From a virus, in the IMG/VR virus record IMGVR_UViG_3300020020_000071, positions 1-45,204 of that record: a stretch of DNA of 45,204 bases; one strand, given 5' to 3'. Shown here in pieces: positions 36,836 through 44,723 of this stretch (position 1 is its first letter; every line of letters starts with the position of its first letter). The notes beneath the pieces were generated by a model that saw only the letters and a program-made list of their open reading frames with translations, made no database searches and was not told the DNA's origin. A program made the translations under genes and the position numbers.

Positions 36836-37173
36836 ACCGCTTCTTTCCCCGCGCCTTCTTCGTCAACAGATCCAACACTCATCCTCCGCTCTCTGAATAA
36901 AATACCTGCGTTCTGAAGAGACTGAATAATGTCTCGAGCGTGAACCGAGTTCATCGGAAGGCTACTCATAATTGCATCATAAGCTTTGAACATGGTTTCT
37001 TCGTCGAAGTATTCTTCTCCTTCGTCCGTGATATTCTGAAGATCAATTAAAGACAAAGAAGTATCTATGTTTTCCTCAACGAATTTAGCTTGAGCTCCGA
37101 TGAGCACTAAGTATGCTTCACGATATTGCTTATCGCCCTCGACTGTAGCCGTCAGGCTTAGATGTGTTCTCAT
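36832..37173 (-). CDS. Hypothetical protein, 113 aa
   Basis: Helical acidic protein (LVLIGAQAKFVEENIDTSLS, EYFDEETMFKAYDAIMSSLP) with a basic end. ATG at 37171-37173 follows GGAAGGG and immediately follows the stop of the single-strand-binding-like gene. It is in the replication operon; I do not recognise the family. Confidence 0.7.
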   Translation of the reverse strand: MRTHLSLTATVEGDKQYREAYLVLIGAQAKFVEENIDTSLSLIDLQNITDEGEEYFDEETMFKAYDAIMSSLPMNSVHARDIIQSLQNAGILFRERRMSVGSVDEEGAGKEAV

Positions 37174-37662
37174 TCATGACCCTTCCAGCTCGAGCTGATT
37201 TCTCCATACCGGCGTATCGGCGTACTTCAGATCCAGCTCATCCTCTTCGATGGTAACGAATATAGACTTGAGATAGGCTTTAATCCCAGTCTTGCCATTG
37301 ACCTCCCAAGTGTAAGGCCTGACGATGAGATCCACTTCGCGGATGTCGGCCCAGTCCAGAAGCTCAATCTCATCCTTAGACAGATCAGTACGTCCTCGGG
37401 AGGTAATGATAACGACTTTCGGAGGACGACCCTTAAAAGAAACGGATACCTGTAGATAAGGCTGATCCGGGTCTCCCTCCTCCCGTCCCCTAAGAGCCTT
37501 GACATTCCAACCGTCCTCATCCAGCTTGGTCGCGAATACCTCATCCAAGAGGATGCAGAAATTCCTATCACCCTCTCGGTTGTACATACCTTCTTTCCCC
37601 GCGAAGTTACGGAAGATGATGTGTGCATCTTCCACAAGAATATGTCCGCTGTCTTTGGGCAT
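37174..37662 (-). CDS. Single-stranded-DNA-binding-like protein
   Basis: 162 residues: VEDAHIIFRNFAGKEGMYNR, EGDRNFCILLDEVFA, DGWNVKALRGREEGDPDQPY and GKTGIKAYLKSIFVTIEEDE. I associate this pattern with a phage single-strand-binding protein family of actinophages (OB-fold, acidic C-terminus). Its place in the replication operon after the polymerase fits. ATG at 37660-37662 follows AAGGAG. Confidence 0.7.
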   Translation of the reverse strand: MPKDSGHILVEDAHIIFRNFAGKEGMYNREGDRNFCILLDEVFATKLDEDGWNVKALRGREEGDPDQPYLQVSVSFKGRPPKVVIITSRGRTDLSKDEIELLDWADIREVDLIVRPYTWEVNGKTGIKAYLKSIFVTIEEDELDLKYADTPVWRNQLELEGS

Positions 37663-37671
37663 AGTTACTCC

Positions 37672-38040
37672 TTAAAATACGGGTTTGGACTTTTGTCTTG
37701 GGGTTGGATATGGATTTGGTCCTACGTAGAATTCTAAGCTAAATTGAGATTCTCTGGGCCGTTCGTACACTAAACCCAACAGTTCTTCCGCGATGTCCTC
37801 CCCAAGGACAGCTTTAACCGTGTTGCCTGTAACAGTAGCTTCCCCAATGACATTACGCTTACCATGGACATATACCACAAGTGGGACTGTGGCATATTCT
37901 GGAAAAGCTCCCCGCAGGATAATTTCGGGTGGAGTTTCTATTCTACCTGCGATTTGAACGTTTTCTCTGTGTTGACAATCGCAACCCTCCGTTTGCCAAC
38001 AATCGTAATGCTCACCGTTCTTACATGGTTCGCAAATCAC
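37672..38040 (-). CDS. Cys-rich N-terminus hypothetical protein, 122 aa
   Basis: The first 24 residues have five cysteines and two histidines (CEPCKNGEHYDCWQTEGCDC), a likely zinc site. The rest is beta-rich (PLVVYVHGKRNVIGEATVTG). Start is GTG at 38038-38040, overlapping the upstream stop (GTGA), with GGAGG 5 bases before it. Function unknown. Confidence 0.7.
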   Translation of the reverse strand: MICEPCKNGEHYDCWQTEGCDCQHRENVQIAGRIETPPEIILRGAFPEYATVPLVVYVHGKRNVIGEATVTGNTVKAVLGEDIAEELLGLVYERPRESQFSLEFYVGPNPYPTPRQKSKPVF

Positions 38041-38240
38041 ATTGGCCTCCCTCTTCCATCATAATGGGGCTCGTGTGTTTCTGTACAAATATATGGGAGC
38101 CCGATGTTGTAAAGCGGTTTACGACAATCCAGACATCGAGATCGAGCGATACCTCGTCCGAATAAACGAGCGGTTTGTGTGATTTCATCCCCGTGAATGC
38201 AGCGTATATTCTTGTGTTTACACCGCCTCGGGATCCACAT
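38037..38240 (-). CDS. Small zinc-ribbon-like protein, 67 aa
   Basis: MWIPRRCKHKNIRCIHGDEI and SRCLDCRKPLY give four or more cysteines in CxxH/CxxC spacing, as in many short phage zinc-ribbon proteins. ATG at 38238-38240 has GGGG 5 bases upstream and overlaps the previous gene. Function unknown. Confidence 0.65.
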   Translation of the reverse strand: MWIPRRCKHKNIRCIHGDEITQTARLFGRGIARSRCLDCRKPLYNIGLPYICTETHEPHYDGRGRPM

Positions 38241-38487
38241 TTTTACCCCTTTTCGGCCCGTATTGAATTTTTCCGATTCTTGCTTTACATGAATCAGAAT
38301 TTTCAATAAGATGATAGACCGTCCTAGCTATGAACTTATGTTCATCAGAATTAAAATCAACTTTTGTAGAAGATTGAAACTCTGCATCATGAATACATAA
38401 TATCCAAGTATCATCCATTTTTTCAAGAATGTTTTCGACAAACGAAACGTGTTCATTCATCATTTTTCTAATAGCATCTTGAATCAT
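38218..38487 (-). CDS. Hypothetical protein, 89 aa
   Basis: An alpha-helical N-terminus (DAIRKMMNEHVSFVENILEK) and a mixed C-terminus (DEHKFIARTVYHLIENSDSC). ATG at 38485-38487 follows AAGGAGAGG. Part of the replication operon; no family recognised. Confidence 0.65.
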   Translation of the reverse strand: MIQDAIRKMMNEHVSFVENILEKMDDTWILCIHDAEFQSSTKVDFNSDEHKFIARTVYHLIENSDSCKARIGKIQYGPKRGKNVDPEAV

Positions 38488-38516
38488 TCGTTCCTCTCCT
38501 TAGAAGTGGGGTATTA

Positions 38517-38702
38517 TTACACCTCCGGTTTTTCGTGCGCCATCCTCCACATTTCTGATTCATGCGGGGGAATACCGTAATTCCAGATGTGCTGTCTTTC
38601 CGCTTCAGTTCCGTGGATGAAGTAATACATCTCATCCTCGTTAGGCATTCGCCCGAATCTCTTTAGAAGATCCGCGACCAGTTGATCGAATTTCTCCTGC
38701 AA
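38517..38702 (-). CDS. Small protein with TTG start, 61 aa
   Basis: TTG at 38700-38702 lies 5 bases after a perfect AAGGAGG directly behind the polymerase stop. The protein (LQEKFDQLVADLLKRFGRMP, NEDEMYYFIHGTEAERQHIW) is helical and ends HEKPEV. A longer frame running up into the polymerase gene is a shadow. Function unknown, possibly linked to the polymerase by position. Confidence 0.7.
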   Translation of the reverse strand: MQEKFDQLVADLLKRFGRMPNEDEMYYFIHGTEAERQHIWNYGIPPHESEMWRMAHEKPEV

Positions 38703-38712
38703 GATAGCCTCC

Positions 38713-41700
38713 TTACGAGACGAACTCTGCAAACGACCCAAAGTAGTCGATCGTCTTGAAACCCTCCTCGGCGAGTCGCTCGTAATAAGCCATGTCGATT
38801 TCGTCGAGAGGTGTGTTCTTAGCAAGCTCGGCTTCTTTCCAGAGGTATCCTTTCGTGCCTGCGACTGCATAACCTTTACCATCCTTGACTCGATATAGAA
38901 TACCCCCACCTCTAAGGACAGGAACGAATAGTCCGGTGCGTCCGACGAAGTGCATACCTTCGTAGTTGAACATGGCTTTGTCAACAGCGTCAAAGTCCAG
39001 GTACATCGCGCCCTGAGTTACTGATTTCGCTTCACACAGGTCATTGAATGTTATCTCTTCTTTGGTGAAGAGTTTCTTGAAGACGTAGGGATGCTGGAAC
39101 TGCGCACCCACAGCCGTCCATTTGGATTTCCAAGCGTCGCAATTGTCTCCGTAAACTTCAGCTGGAATAGTCGACCTAGCAATATAGACGGCGTCATTGA
39201 CGAGGCATAGAGCGTCGTACGTAGCCTCTTGTTCAAATTCGTAGCCGTACTTCTCACCAAATAGAATAACATCCCTGATGATCTCCGGTGTCGCATCGGG
39301 AATCTTGATTGAATCCGTCTTGATGTGGGCAACCGTGAATCCCCTTTCTTGTACGAAATGCTTAAGATCGATCATGAAGAGGGCGCCTCGTTTGGCGACG
39401 ATGTTGTCCTTGTTACGGTTATCCCGGAATGGATTGTCAAACTTGGCCGAGGTGAGCCCGTAGACAATATTGATGACAATTTTGAGCGCGTCGGCAAGCG
39501 CATCAGCATCTTCGTCATTACTAAGGAAGGCTGCCAATTTGCCACCCAGCATCTTCCTTGCCGATCCATAGTCCTCACGTTTAATTGCGATACGGACAGC
39601 TGTGAGTTCTTCATATATAGGTGTAAATGGACCGAAGAGATTGAGACGCGCAATCGACCGAGGATGCATAGACGCGATGTCAAGTACCGAGACATTATTG
39701 TAGATGCCGGGCTCAGCATAAACATAGCCTCCTTCGCCGACAACGGTCCCCCTGTAGGTACTGATACCTTTATCGTAGACATAGCCAGGAAACTCCTTAG
39801 ATAGGTCGGTATAAACGAAATGCTTTTGTGGATTTCGTTCATCACCGAAAATAATTTTGGCGGTGTGCTTCTGCGTGGTGTCGTTTACTGACAGGCCACT
39901 GAGTTCTGCAAGAATCTGTCGAGCGACAAAGTCCTGCTTCCTGGAATTGAATACTGCTTCTGTGGCCACGACGTCGTTGGCACAGTAGTCAGCCACCCGG
40001 TTCCAATCTTTCTTATCAACCGGCTGATCCCAGGGCAAATCCAACTCCATGTGATGAATTCCGAGTTCGATTTGGAACTTCTTCAATCCCTGCTTCTTCG
40101 AGCTGAAGTCGTAGATGTCAGTATATGACAGATTGTATGCTTCACCGAACATCGCACTGACTACTCCATCAATGATCTTCTGCGAGAGAGCATACAGTTG
40201 TTCGTTGTTGTACCCCATGAAGCGCGCCCAGAGAATATGGTTGTCGTATCGACGATTGTTGAATCCCACTAGTTTGTATTGGAAGAGGGCTTCTACTTCC
40301 TGAGCTGTTGGATTTATCATTTTCACGACTTTAACTTTTCCATCGTCACTCTTATACTTCCAACATACTACAAACAGATTGGGATAAACTTCCAGATCAT
40401 AGAATACAATCCGGTCATCTTTAGGTGTTACTTCTTCTGGCTGTTGTGGCTGCACAATTGGGTCGTCTGACTTGAAGCGCATCTTCTGCACAATTCTCAG
40501 ACAAATAAGTGGTTGATGTGTACTATTGTTGGCGAACGCCACAATCTTTGACCTAATATCAGTCAAGTCGTAAACCATACCTGACAGATATGCATCCTCC
40601 AGGATCTTGTAAATGAAGTCAATAGAAGGCTTTGTACCTGGATGGATCTCCTTCCTCAAATTCCGTCCGATGAGTTCGCGGAGACCCCTTTCGCTCTGGA
40701 TAGTGTTTACTTGAAGCACCTTTTTCTCCTTCAATGGGAGTCCGCTGCCGATCGTGGAAATAGGCACGTTGTTACATTTGGACAACCTGCGGCGCAGGGA
40801 CGCATCCCCCTGGTACACTTTGACTTCAATCTCAGCATTAAAAGATCGAGCCAATTCAGAGACGTCCTCTGTGTATAGGTAATGCAGGTGGACACCCTCC
40901 CCCGATTTACTAAGCTCGGCGTATGTGGGGGGCCACTCACTGGCTGCAGCGAGGTTTCTCTCGAGGGATTTCTTTCCATCGTCATCCTTAAGGTCGAAGT
41001 CGATCACGATGTGATTCTCAGGAACTTTGACGTAATGTACTCGCGAGGTATCGAGTTCAGCAAGGGTCGTCTTTACAACCTGCCAAGATTTTGGCTTTGT
41101 AAATACTCCATTGATTACTCGTTCTTCATCAGACCAATATTTTTCTGGCGTACCATCTTCTTTTGCATACTGGGCTGGCTGGTCTGCGTATTCGAGATCG
41201 AATATGGAAGTCGTCTCGTCAATGACCAACGAGAACACTTCTTTGTCATTCGGAACGGGCATCTTAAAGGCTTGTGCTGTAAACCCGGAATAATAACTAT
41301 GCAAGGTTTGCCCATCAATAGTCGTCCGCTCGTGAAATTCGGAAAAGTAATTACGCAGCTCGTCACGTAAGCGATATTGTGGTAAGACGAACTCCACACC
41401 TGTGTCCGCACAGTATTGCTTGTACAAGCTATAAGCTTGTTTGAGTGATACGCCGTCTTGAGCTTTAAATACGTCATAATGAGCCTCTACAAAGTTAAAG
41501 AATACGTCCGTTTGAAGCATCATCTCGAGCGGGCGATAAGTACTGTAGTAATTTTTACCCATCGATCTATACACTTCGAGGCAATGCGACGCGATCGCTC
41601 CGAGTTCAAACTCGATGCGTGCCATAAGAGTGTGATAGTGATTCGGTTGAAACCGGTTTCCAGTCGGGTTGACATCGATAAGTCTCCTTATAATTCCGGA

Positions 41701-42549
41701 TTTCGCATCTGAAATCTTAACCGGTTTGTTCGTACCCATAAAGAGAAACGCATTGATACGAGAGGTATAGCTAGGCTTATACTTCTCATTCATAGTCATG
41801 TCTTCATGAGCAATGATAGAATTTAGTTTAGTGTTATCCTCGATCTTGGAGAGATCCCCGTCGTGTTGAATCGCTACTAACGGATTCCCCCGAAAAATCT
41901 CCGTCGCAAAAGCGTTTCCCGTACTCCCAAGGGCTTTTGACTCGAAACTTGTCACATAACCTACGAACAATGACTTTATCACATTCAGTATCGTGGATTT
42001 TCCTGTACCCGTTGGTCCATAGAGGACAAGAAATTTCTGAATCTTCTTGCTGTCCCCAGCTAGGACAGATCCAATAGCCCATTCTATCTTCGCCCTTTCC
42101 TCTGGAGAATATAAAACACTAACTAGTTCATCCCAAGAACTGTAATCTCCCGATGCTAAAGCATATGGTAGACGTCGACTAACGTAGTCACTCTTCTTTA
42201 CCTCAGTGTTTAAGAAGGTCAATGTCTCATCAAGCTGACGGCTGTTATCACTAAGATCACGCATGAATCTTTTAAACTTAGCCCATACATCACTACTGTA
42301 TGAACTGAAATATTTGACAGTACAAGCGAATCCTTCTGCTTCCAGCTTCTCCGCGTGCTCACGAAGAACCTGATCCCCAAAATATACTACGTCATACTCA
42401 TCCGTGGACCATAAACCTAGTTCTTCATTCCAGATGGCATAGAACGAGCGGCCACGAACCATTAAATCTTTTACTCTATTGACAGTAAAGTCAGGAGAGA
42501 TTTCTTTACCGTACTTAGTATCTTTCTCAAGGACTCGAAAGAAATCCAT
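38713..42549 (-). CDS. SF3 helicase-primase-family B DNA polymerase fusion
   Basis: One 1278-residue protein with three enzymes. Residues 150-330: SF3 (D5/P4-type) helicase with GPTGTGKST (178-186), LVAIQHDGD, FLFMGTNKP and arginine IIRRLID. Residues 470-620: archaeo-eukaryotic-type primase with VIDFDL (515-520), SGEGVHLHY (549-557) and IEVKVYQG. Residues 710-870: DEDD exonuclease with YDLEVYP, GFNNRRYDNH and YCANDV. Residues 950-1200: family B polymerase with VLDIASMHPRS (motif A), KIVINIVYG (B) and HIKTDSIK (C). Motif C lacks the first Asp of the usual DTDS; the essential second Asp remains. ATG at 42547-42549 follows GGAGG. It could unwind, prime and copy DNA alone. Confidence 0.85.
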   Translation of the reverse strand: MDFFRVLEKDTKYGKEISPDFTVNRVKDLMVRGRSFYAIWNEELGLWSTDEYDVVYFGDQVLREHAEKLEAEGFACTVKYFSSYSSDVWAKFKRFMRDLSDNSRQLDETLTFLNTEVKKSDYVSRRLPYALASGDYSSWDELVSVLYSPEERAKIEWAIGSVLAGDSKKIQKFLVLYGPTGTGKSTILNVIKSLFVGYVTSFESKALGSTGNAFATEIFRGNPLVAIQHDGDLSKIEDNTKLNSIIAHEDMTMNEKYKPSYTSRINAFLFMGTNKPVKISDAKSGIIRRLIDVNPTGNRFQPNHYHTLMARIEFELGAIASHCLEVYRSMGKNYYSTYRPLEMMLQTDVFFNFVEAHYDVFKAQDGVSLKQAYSLYKQYCADTGVEFVLPQYRLRDELRNYFSEFHERTTIDGQTLHSYYSGFTAQAFKMPVPNDKEVFSLVIDETTSIFDLEYADQPAQYAKEDGTPEKYWSDEERVINGVFTKPKSWQVVKTTLAELDTSRVHYVKVPENHIVIDFDLKDDDGKKSLERNLAAASEWPPTYAELSKSGEGVHLHYLYTEDVSELARSFNAEIEVKVYQGDASLRRRLSKCNNVPISTIGSGLPLKEKKVLQVNTIQSERGLRELIGRNLRKEIHPGTKPSIDFIYKILEDAYLSGMVYDLTDIRSKIVAFANNSTHQPLICLRIVQKMRFKSDDPIVQPQQPEEVTPKDDRIVFYDLEVYPNLFVVCWKYKSDDGKVKVVKMINPTAQEVEALFQYKLVGFNNRRYDNHILWARFMGYNNEQLYALSQKIIDGVVSAMFGEAYNLSYTDIYDFSSKKQGLKKFQIELGIHHMELDLPWDQPVDKKDWNRVADYCANDVVATEAVFNSRKQDFVARQILAELSGLSVNDTTQKHTAKIIFGDERNPQKHFVYTDLSKEFPGYVYDKGISTYRGTVVGEGGYVYAEPGIYNNVSVLDIASMHPRSIARLNLFGPFTPIYEELTAVRIAIKREDYGSARKMLGGKLAAFLSNDEDADALADALKIVINIVYGLTSAKFDNPFRDNRNKDNIVAKRGALFMIDLKHFVQERGFTVAHIKTDSIKIPDATPEIIRDVILFGEKYGYEFEQEATYDALCLVNDAVYIARSTIPAEVYGDNCDAWKSKWTAVGAQFQHPYVFKKLFTKEEITFNDLCEAKSVTQGAMYLDFDAVDKAMFNYEGMHFVGRTGLFVPVLRGGGILYRVKDGKGYAVAGTKGYLWKEAELAKNTPLDEIDMAYYERLAEEGFKTIDYFGSFAEFVS

Positions 42550-42559
42550 CAACCCTCCT

Positions 42560-43093
42560 TCATTCTGTATCGTTTTCAATCACGTATGCATTCAGCTGAT
42601 ACCAAAGCTCGATTTTTCTTTGATCAGCTCGTGGACTCTTGAGTGGGAAGAATCCACCTTGGCCATCGCTTTGGTACGTTCTCCATATGATACGATCCAT
42701 TATTGTATCAACTTCTGATTCATAGTATTTATTACTATCGTTGTAGTCAAGTAAATCCGCGTTCTCTACGAGAAGCCAGAATAAATCCCGGGGCTCACCA
42801 TCAACTACGAAGGCAAACCTCCGGGACAGTCCAACCATAAGCTCGAACATTGAACACGGGAGCTGTACCCAACTAGGATCTACGTCCGACAATCCTGATT
42901 GGTCGACGAACTCGTATCGCAAATCTTTTCCGTCTTCGATCCGGTTATCATCATTAGGGACGATCCAGACGAACTCCTTAGTATAGAGCTGCTTCATCAT
43001 CCGCCAGTAGGTGCGGGTAGGATTATTGAGTTCGAGATCGCCGACTTGACTACAGAGCCATGTAAAATACAGCTCATCAAGTGGCTTACTCAT
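42560..43093 (-). CDS. Conserved hypothetical phage protein, 177 aa
   Basis: LDELYFTWLCSQVGDLELNN, RTYWRMMKQLYTKEFVWIVP and NDDNRIEDGKDLRYEF are a pattern I have seen in replication-side genes of actinophages; no function is assigned. The sequence is acidic and aromatic-rich. ATG at 43091-43093 follows CGAAAGGA. It precedes the polymerase fusion directly and may belong to the replication complex. Confidence 0.7.
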   Translation of the reverse strand: MSKPLDELYFTWLCSQVGDLELNNPTRTYWRMMKQLYTKEFVWIVPNDDNRIEDGKDLRYEFVDQSGLSDVDPSWVQLPCSMFELMVGLSRRFAFVVDGEPRDLFWLLVENADLLDYNDSNKYYESEVDTIMDRIIWRTYQSDGQGGFFPLKSPRADQRKIELWYQLNAYVIENDTE

Positions 43094-43095
43094 AG

Positions 43096-43818
43096 TTATT
43101 CCTTTCGGAATCTACGAACTGATGAATGCTTGACTTCGTGTATACCATGAACTATCTCGGCATAAGATCCCGAGTGTTTACAGATTTCGAAATCAGCCTC
43201 AAGACGTTCATTCCGAATATATACGACTCTTGGGTCTCCAGACCTATGCCCGAACTTATCCAGATTGTCATTACCAACGGTTGCCTCGACGTCCTGAATA
43301 GGATCGTCTTCGTCATCGGCGAGGATATCGTCCTTAGCATAGTAAGTAAGACTGATTTGGGTGTAGTTCCTTTCGCCTTGCATATACTCATCTAGATCGA
43401 GAATATAAGGCACGTCTGGAGTACGTTTTGAATCTTCTTCGGCCCAGTCGTTAGGCCACTCCTTGTCTCTCTCTTCAAAAACATTAACATTCCTAGTCAT
43501 GGTTGAATCTCCGTAACGAAGTCCTTTAACTACCTTCTCGAGTACATCTACTCCTGGTCCTTCATGTACTTTAGTGTCCGCGCGATCTGCGTCGGAAAGA
43601 GTTTCTCCAGGAACACGAGTTTGCAACGCACCCTCCGGAGTAGAGAGCTCGTCGCCCTTATACAATATCTTGTAATAGTTGCGGGCTTCGTCAATCTCAG
43701 TCTTAGCGAGTTCAGCGTACTTAGCCTCGAGCCTCTTCTTAGCCAAGAGATATCCCGCGACTCCGCCGACAGCCAAACCTAGAACTGATCCACACGCAAT
43801 CAGAACCTTGGTGTTCAT
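43096..43818 (-). CDS. Membrane-anchored hypothetical protein, 240 aa
   Basis: An N-terminal transmembrane helix (VLIACGSVLGLAVGGVAGYL) is followed by a short helix and a long acidic soluble part. The C-terminal segment has GDPRVVYIRNERLEADFEIC and VRRFRKE. ATG at 43816-43818 follows TAGGAGG; a TTG one codon upstream is ignored. It stands between the two DUF6353-type genes and the replication block and is probably a membrane partner of them. Function unknown. Confidence 0.7.
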   Translation of the reverse strand: MNTKVLIACGSVLGLAVGGVAGYLLAKKRLEAKYAELAKTEIDEARNYYKILYKGDELSTPEGALQTRVPGETLSDADRADTKVHEGPGVDVLEKVVKGLRYGDSTMTRNVNVFEERDKEWPNDWAEEDSKRTPDVPYILDLDEYMQGERNYTQISLTYYAKDDILADDEDDPIQDVEATVGNDNLDKFGHRSGDPRVVYIRNERLEADFEICKHSGSYAEIVHGIHEVKHSSVRRFRKE

Positions 43819-43826
43819 CAATCCTC

Positions 43827-44714
43827 CTAGATCTTATCGTGTATGATTCCGTCGACGTTGAAATCGAGAAGAATGGAACGCTCGTGGCCAAGCACGAACC
43901 GCATACCCGAATGGCGATCACCCTCGAATATACCGAAGGAGACATAGCCATCTCCATTACCCTGAACCCAACCCACAACTGCTCCCTCTTTCGATCGAGG
44001 AAGACCTAGCATGTCGTAGACCTCATTCAAGAATATGTGACCTCGAGAATGTAGCATGTCGTTGGCATAGTTCTGCTGAGACTGGAGTAGAAACTGGTTA
44101 TAAGACTCAGTCTTACTCCACATGGAGGAAGATTCGTCGAAGAACCGAGCATAGATAGAAGCCCCATTCGGACCAACCTGCTTAATGGTCTTCGTCTTGG
44201 GACCCTTATCTGTCTCTTCGACAATCTCTCGATCTTCCATCTGGTATCGGAATTCACGGTCCTTGTCGGGACCAAGCTCATTCACGACACGCTGACGATA
44301 CTCTCGGAAGCCCTTGTCTAGTGCCGCATATGCAGCCGTGATAGCCAAGTTCCTACGACTCAGGATGAAATGTGAACCGGTAAGAGCAGCGATGGAAAGG
44401 ATACCCACCACAGCAGCAGGAGCGTAAACCCTTGTGATTTCCCCTGCAGTCCTGAAGTGTAGGATCATCTTGTCTTTCTTCCGGTCTTCGTCGGTGTAGT
44501 TTGGGAGGTTCGTATACTCTATCCTCCCCATAGTTTTGTCGTGTTCATCCATAATAGCATCGAGATGCAGAGTCGCACGACTAGCAAGCACTACTGTGCC
44601 TACCACGCCGACAACGCCGGCAGTAAACAGAATGACAGGCGAGTGCTTCTGACCGACCAGAACCTGTCGGGCCACTCGACTTGTCAATGCGTTTTTCAAA
44701 CCTTTCAGATTCAT
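43827..44714 (-). CDS. DUF6353-like membrane protein, 295 aa
   Basis: Paralogue of the protein at 2077-2844. Two transmembrane segments (PVILFTAGVVGVVGTVVLAS and YAPAAVVGILSIAALTGSHF), the helical signature AITAAYAALDKGFREYRQRV and VNELGPDKDREF, and a C-terminal domain with EVYDMLGLPRSKEGAVVGW. The two are similar in the membrane half, the signature and the DxYxxxGLP ... GW part. ATG at 44712-44714 follows GGAGAG. Function unknown; conserved in Gram-positive phages near the genes seen here. Confidence 0.8.
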   Translation of the reverse strand: MNLKGLKNALTSRVARQVLVGQKHSPVILFTAGVVGVVGTVVLASRATLHLDAIMDEHDKTMGRIEYTNLPNYTDEDRKKDKMILHFRTAGEITRVYAPAAVVGILSIAALTGSHFILSRRNLAITAAYAALDKGFREYRQRVVNELGPDKDREFRYQMEDREIVEETDKGPKTKTIKQVGPNGASIYARFFDESSSMWSKTESYNQFLLQSQQNYANDMLHSRGHIFLNEVYDMLGLPRSKEGAVVGWVQGNGDGYVSFGIFEGDRHSGMRFVLGHERSILLDFNVDGIIHDKI

Positions 44715-44723
44715 GATGCTCTC

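Noticed and set aside
36645-36878. 77-codon Arg-rich frame overlapping the 191-aa gene
   Set aside because: It needs a 47-base overlap with the upstream gene, has extreme Arg content and the competing frame has an ATGA-coupled start and a CxxH...CxxC pattern.
38517-38993. 158-codon frame reaching into the polymerase gene
   Set aside because: The real gene starts at the TTG at 38702 behind a perfect AAGGAGG; the upstream part is a shadow of the polymerase.
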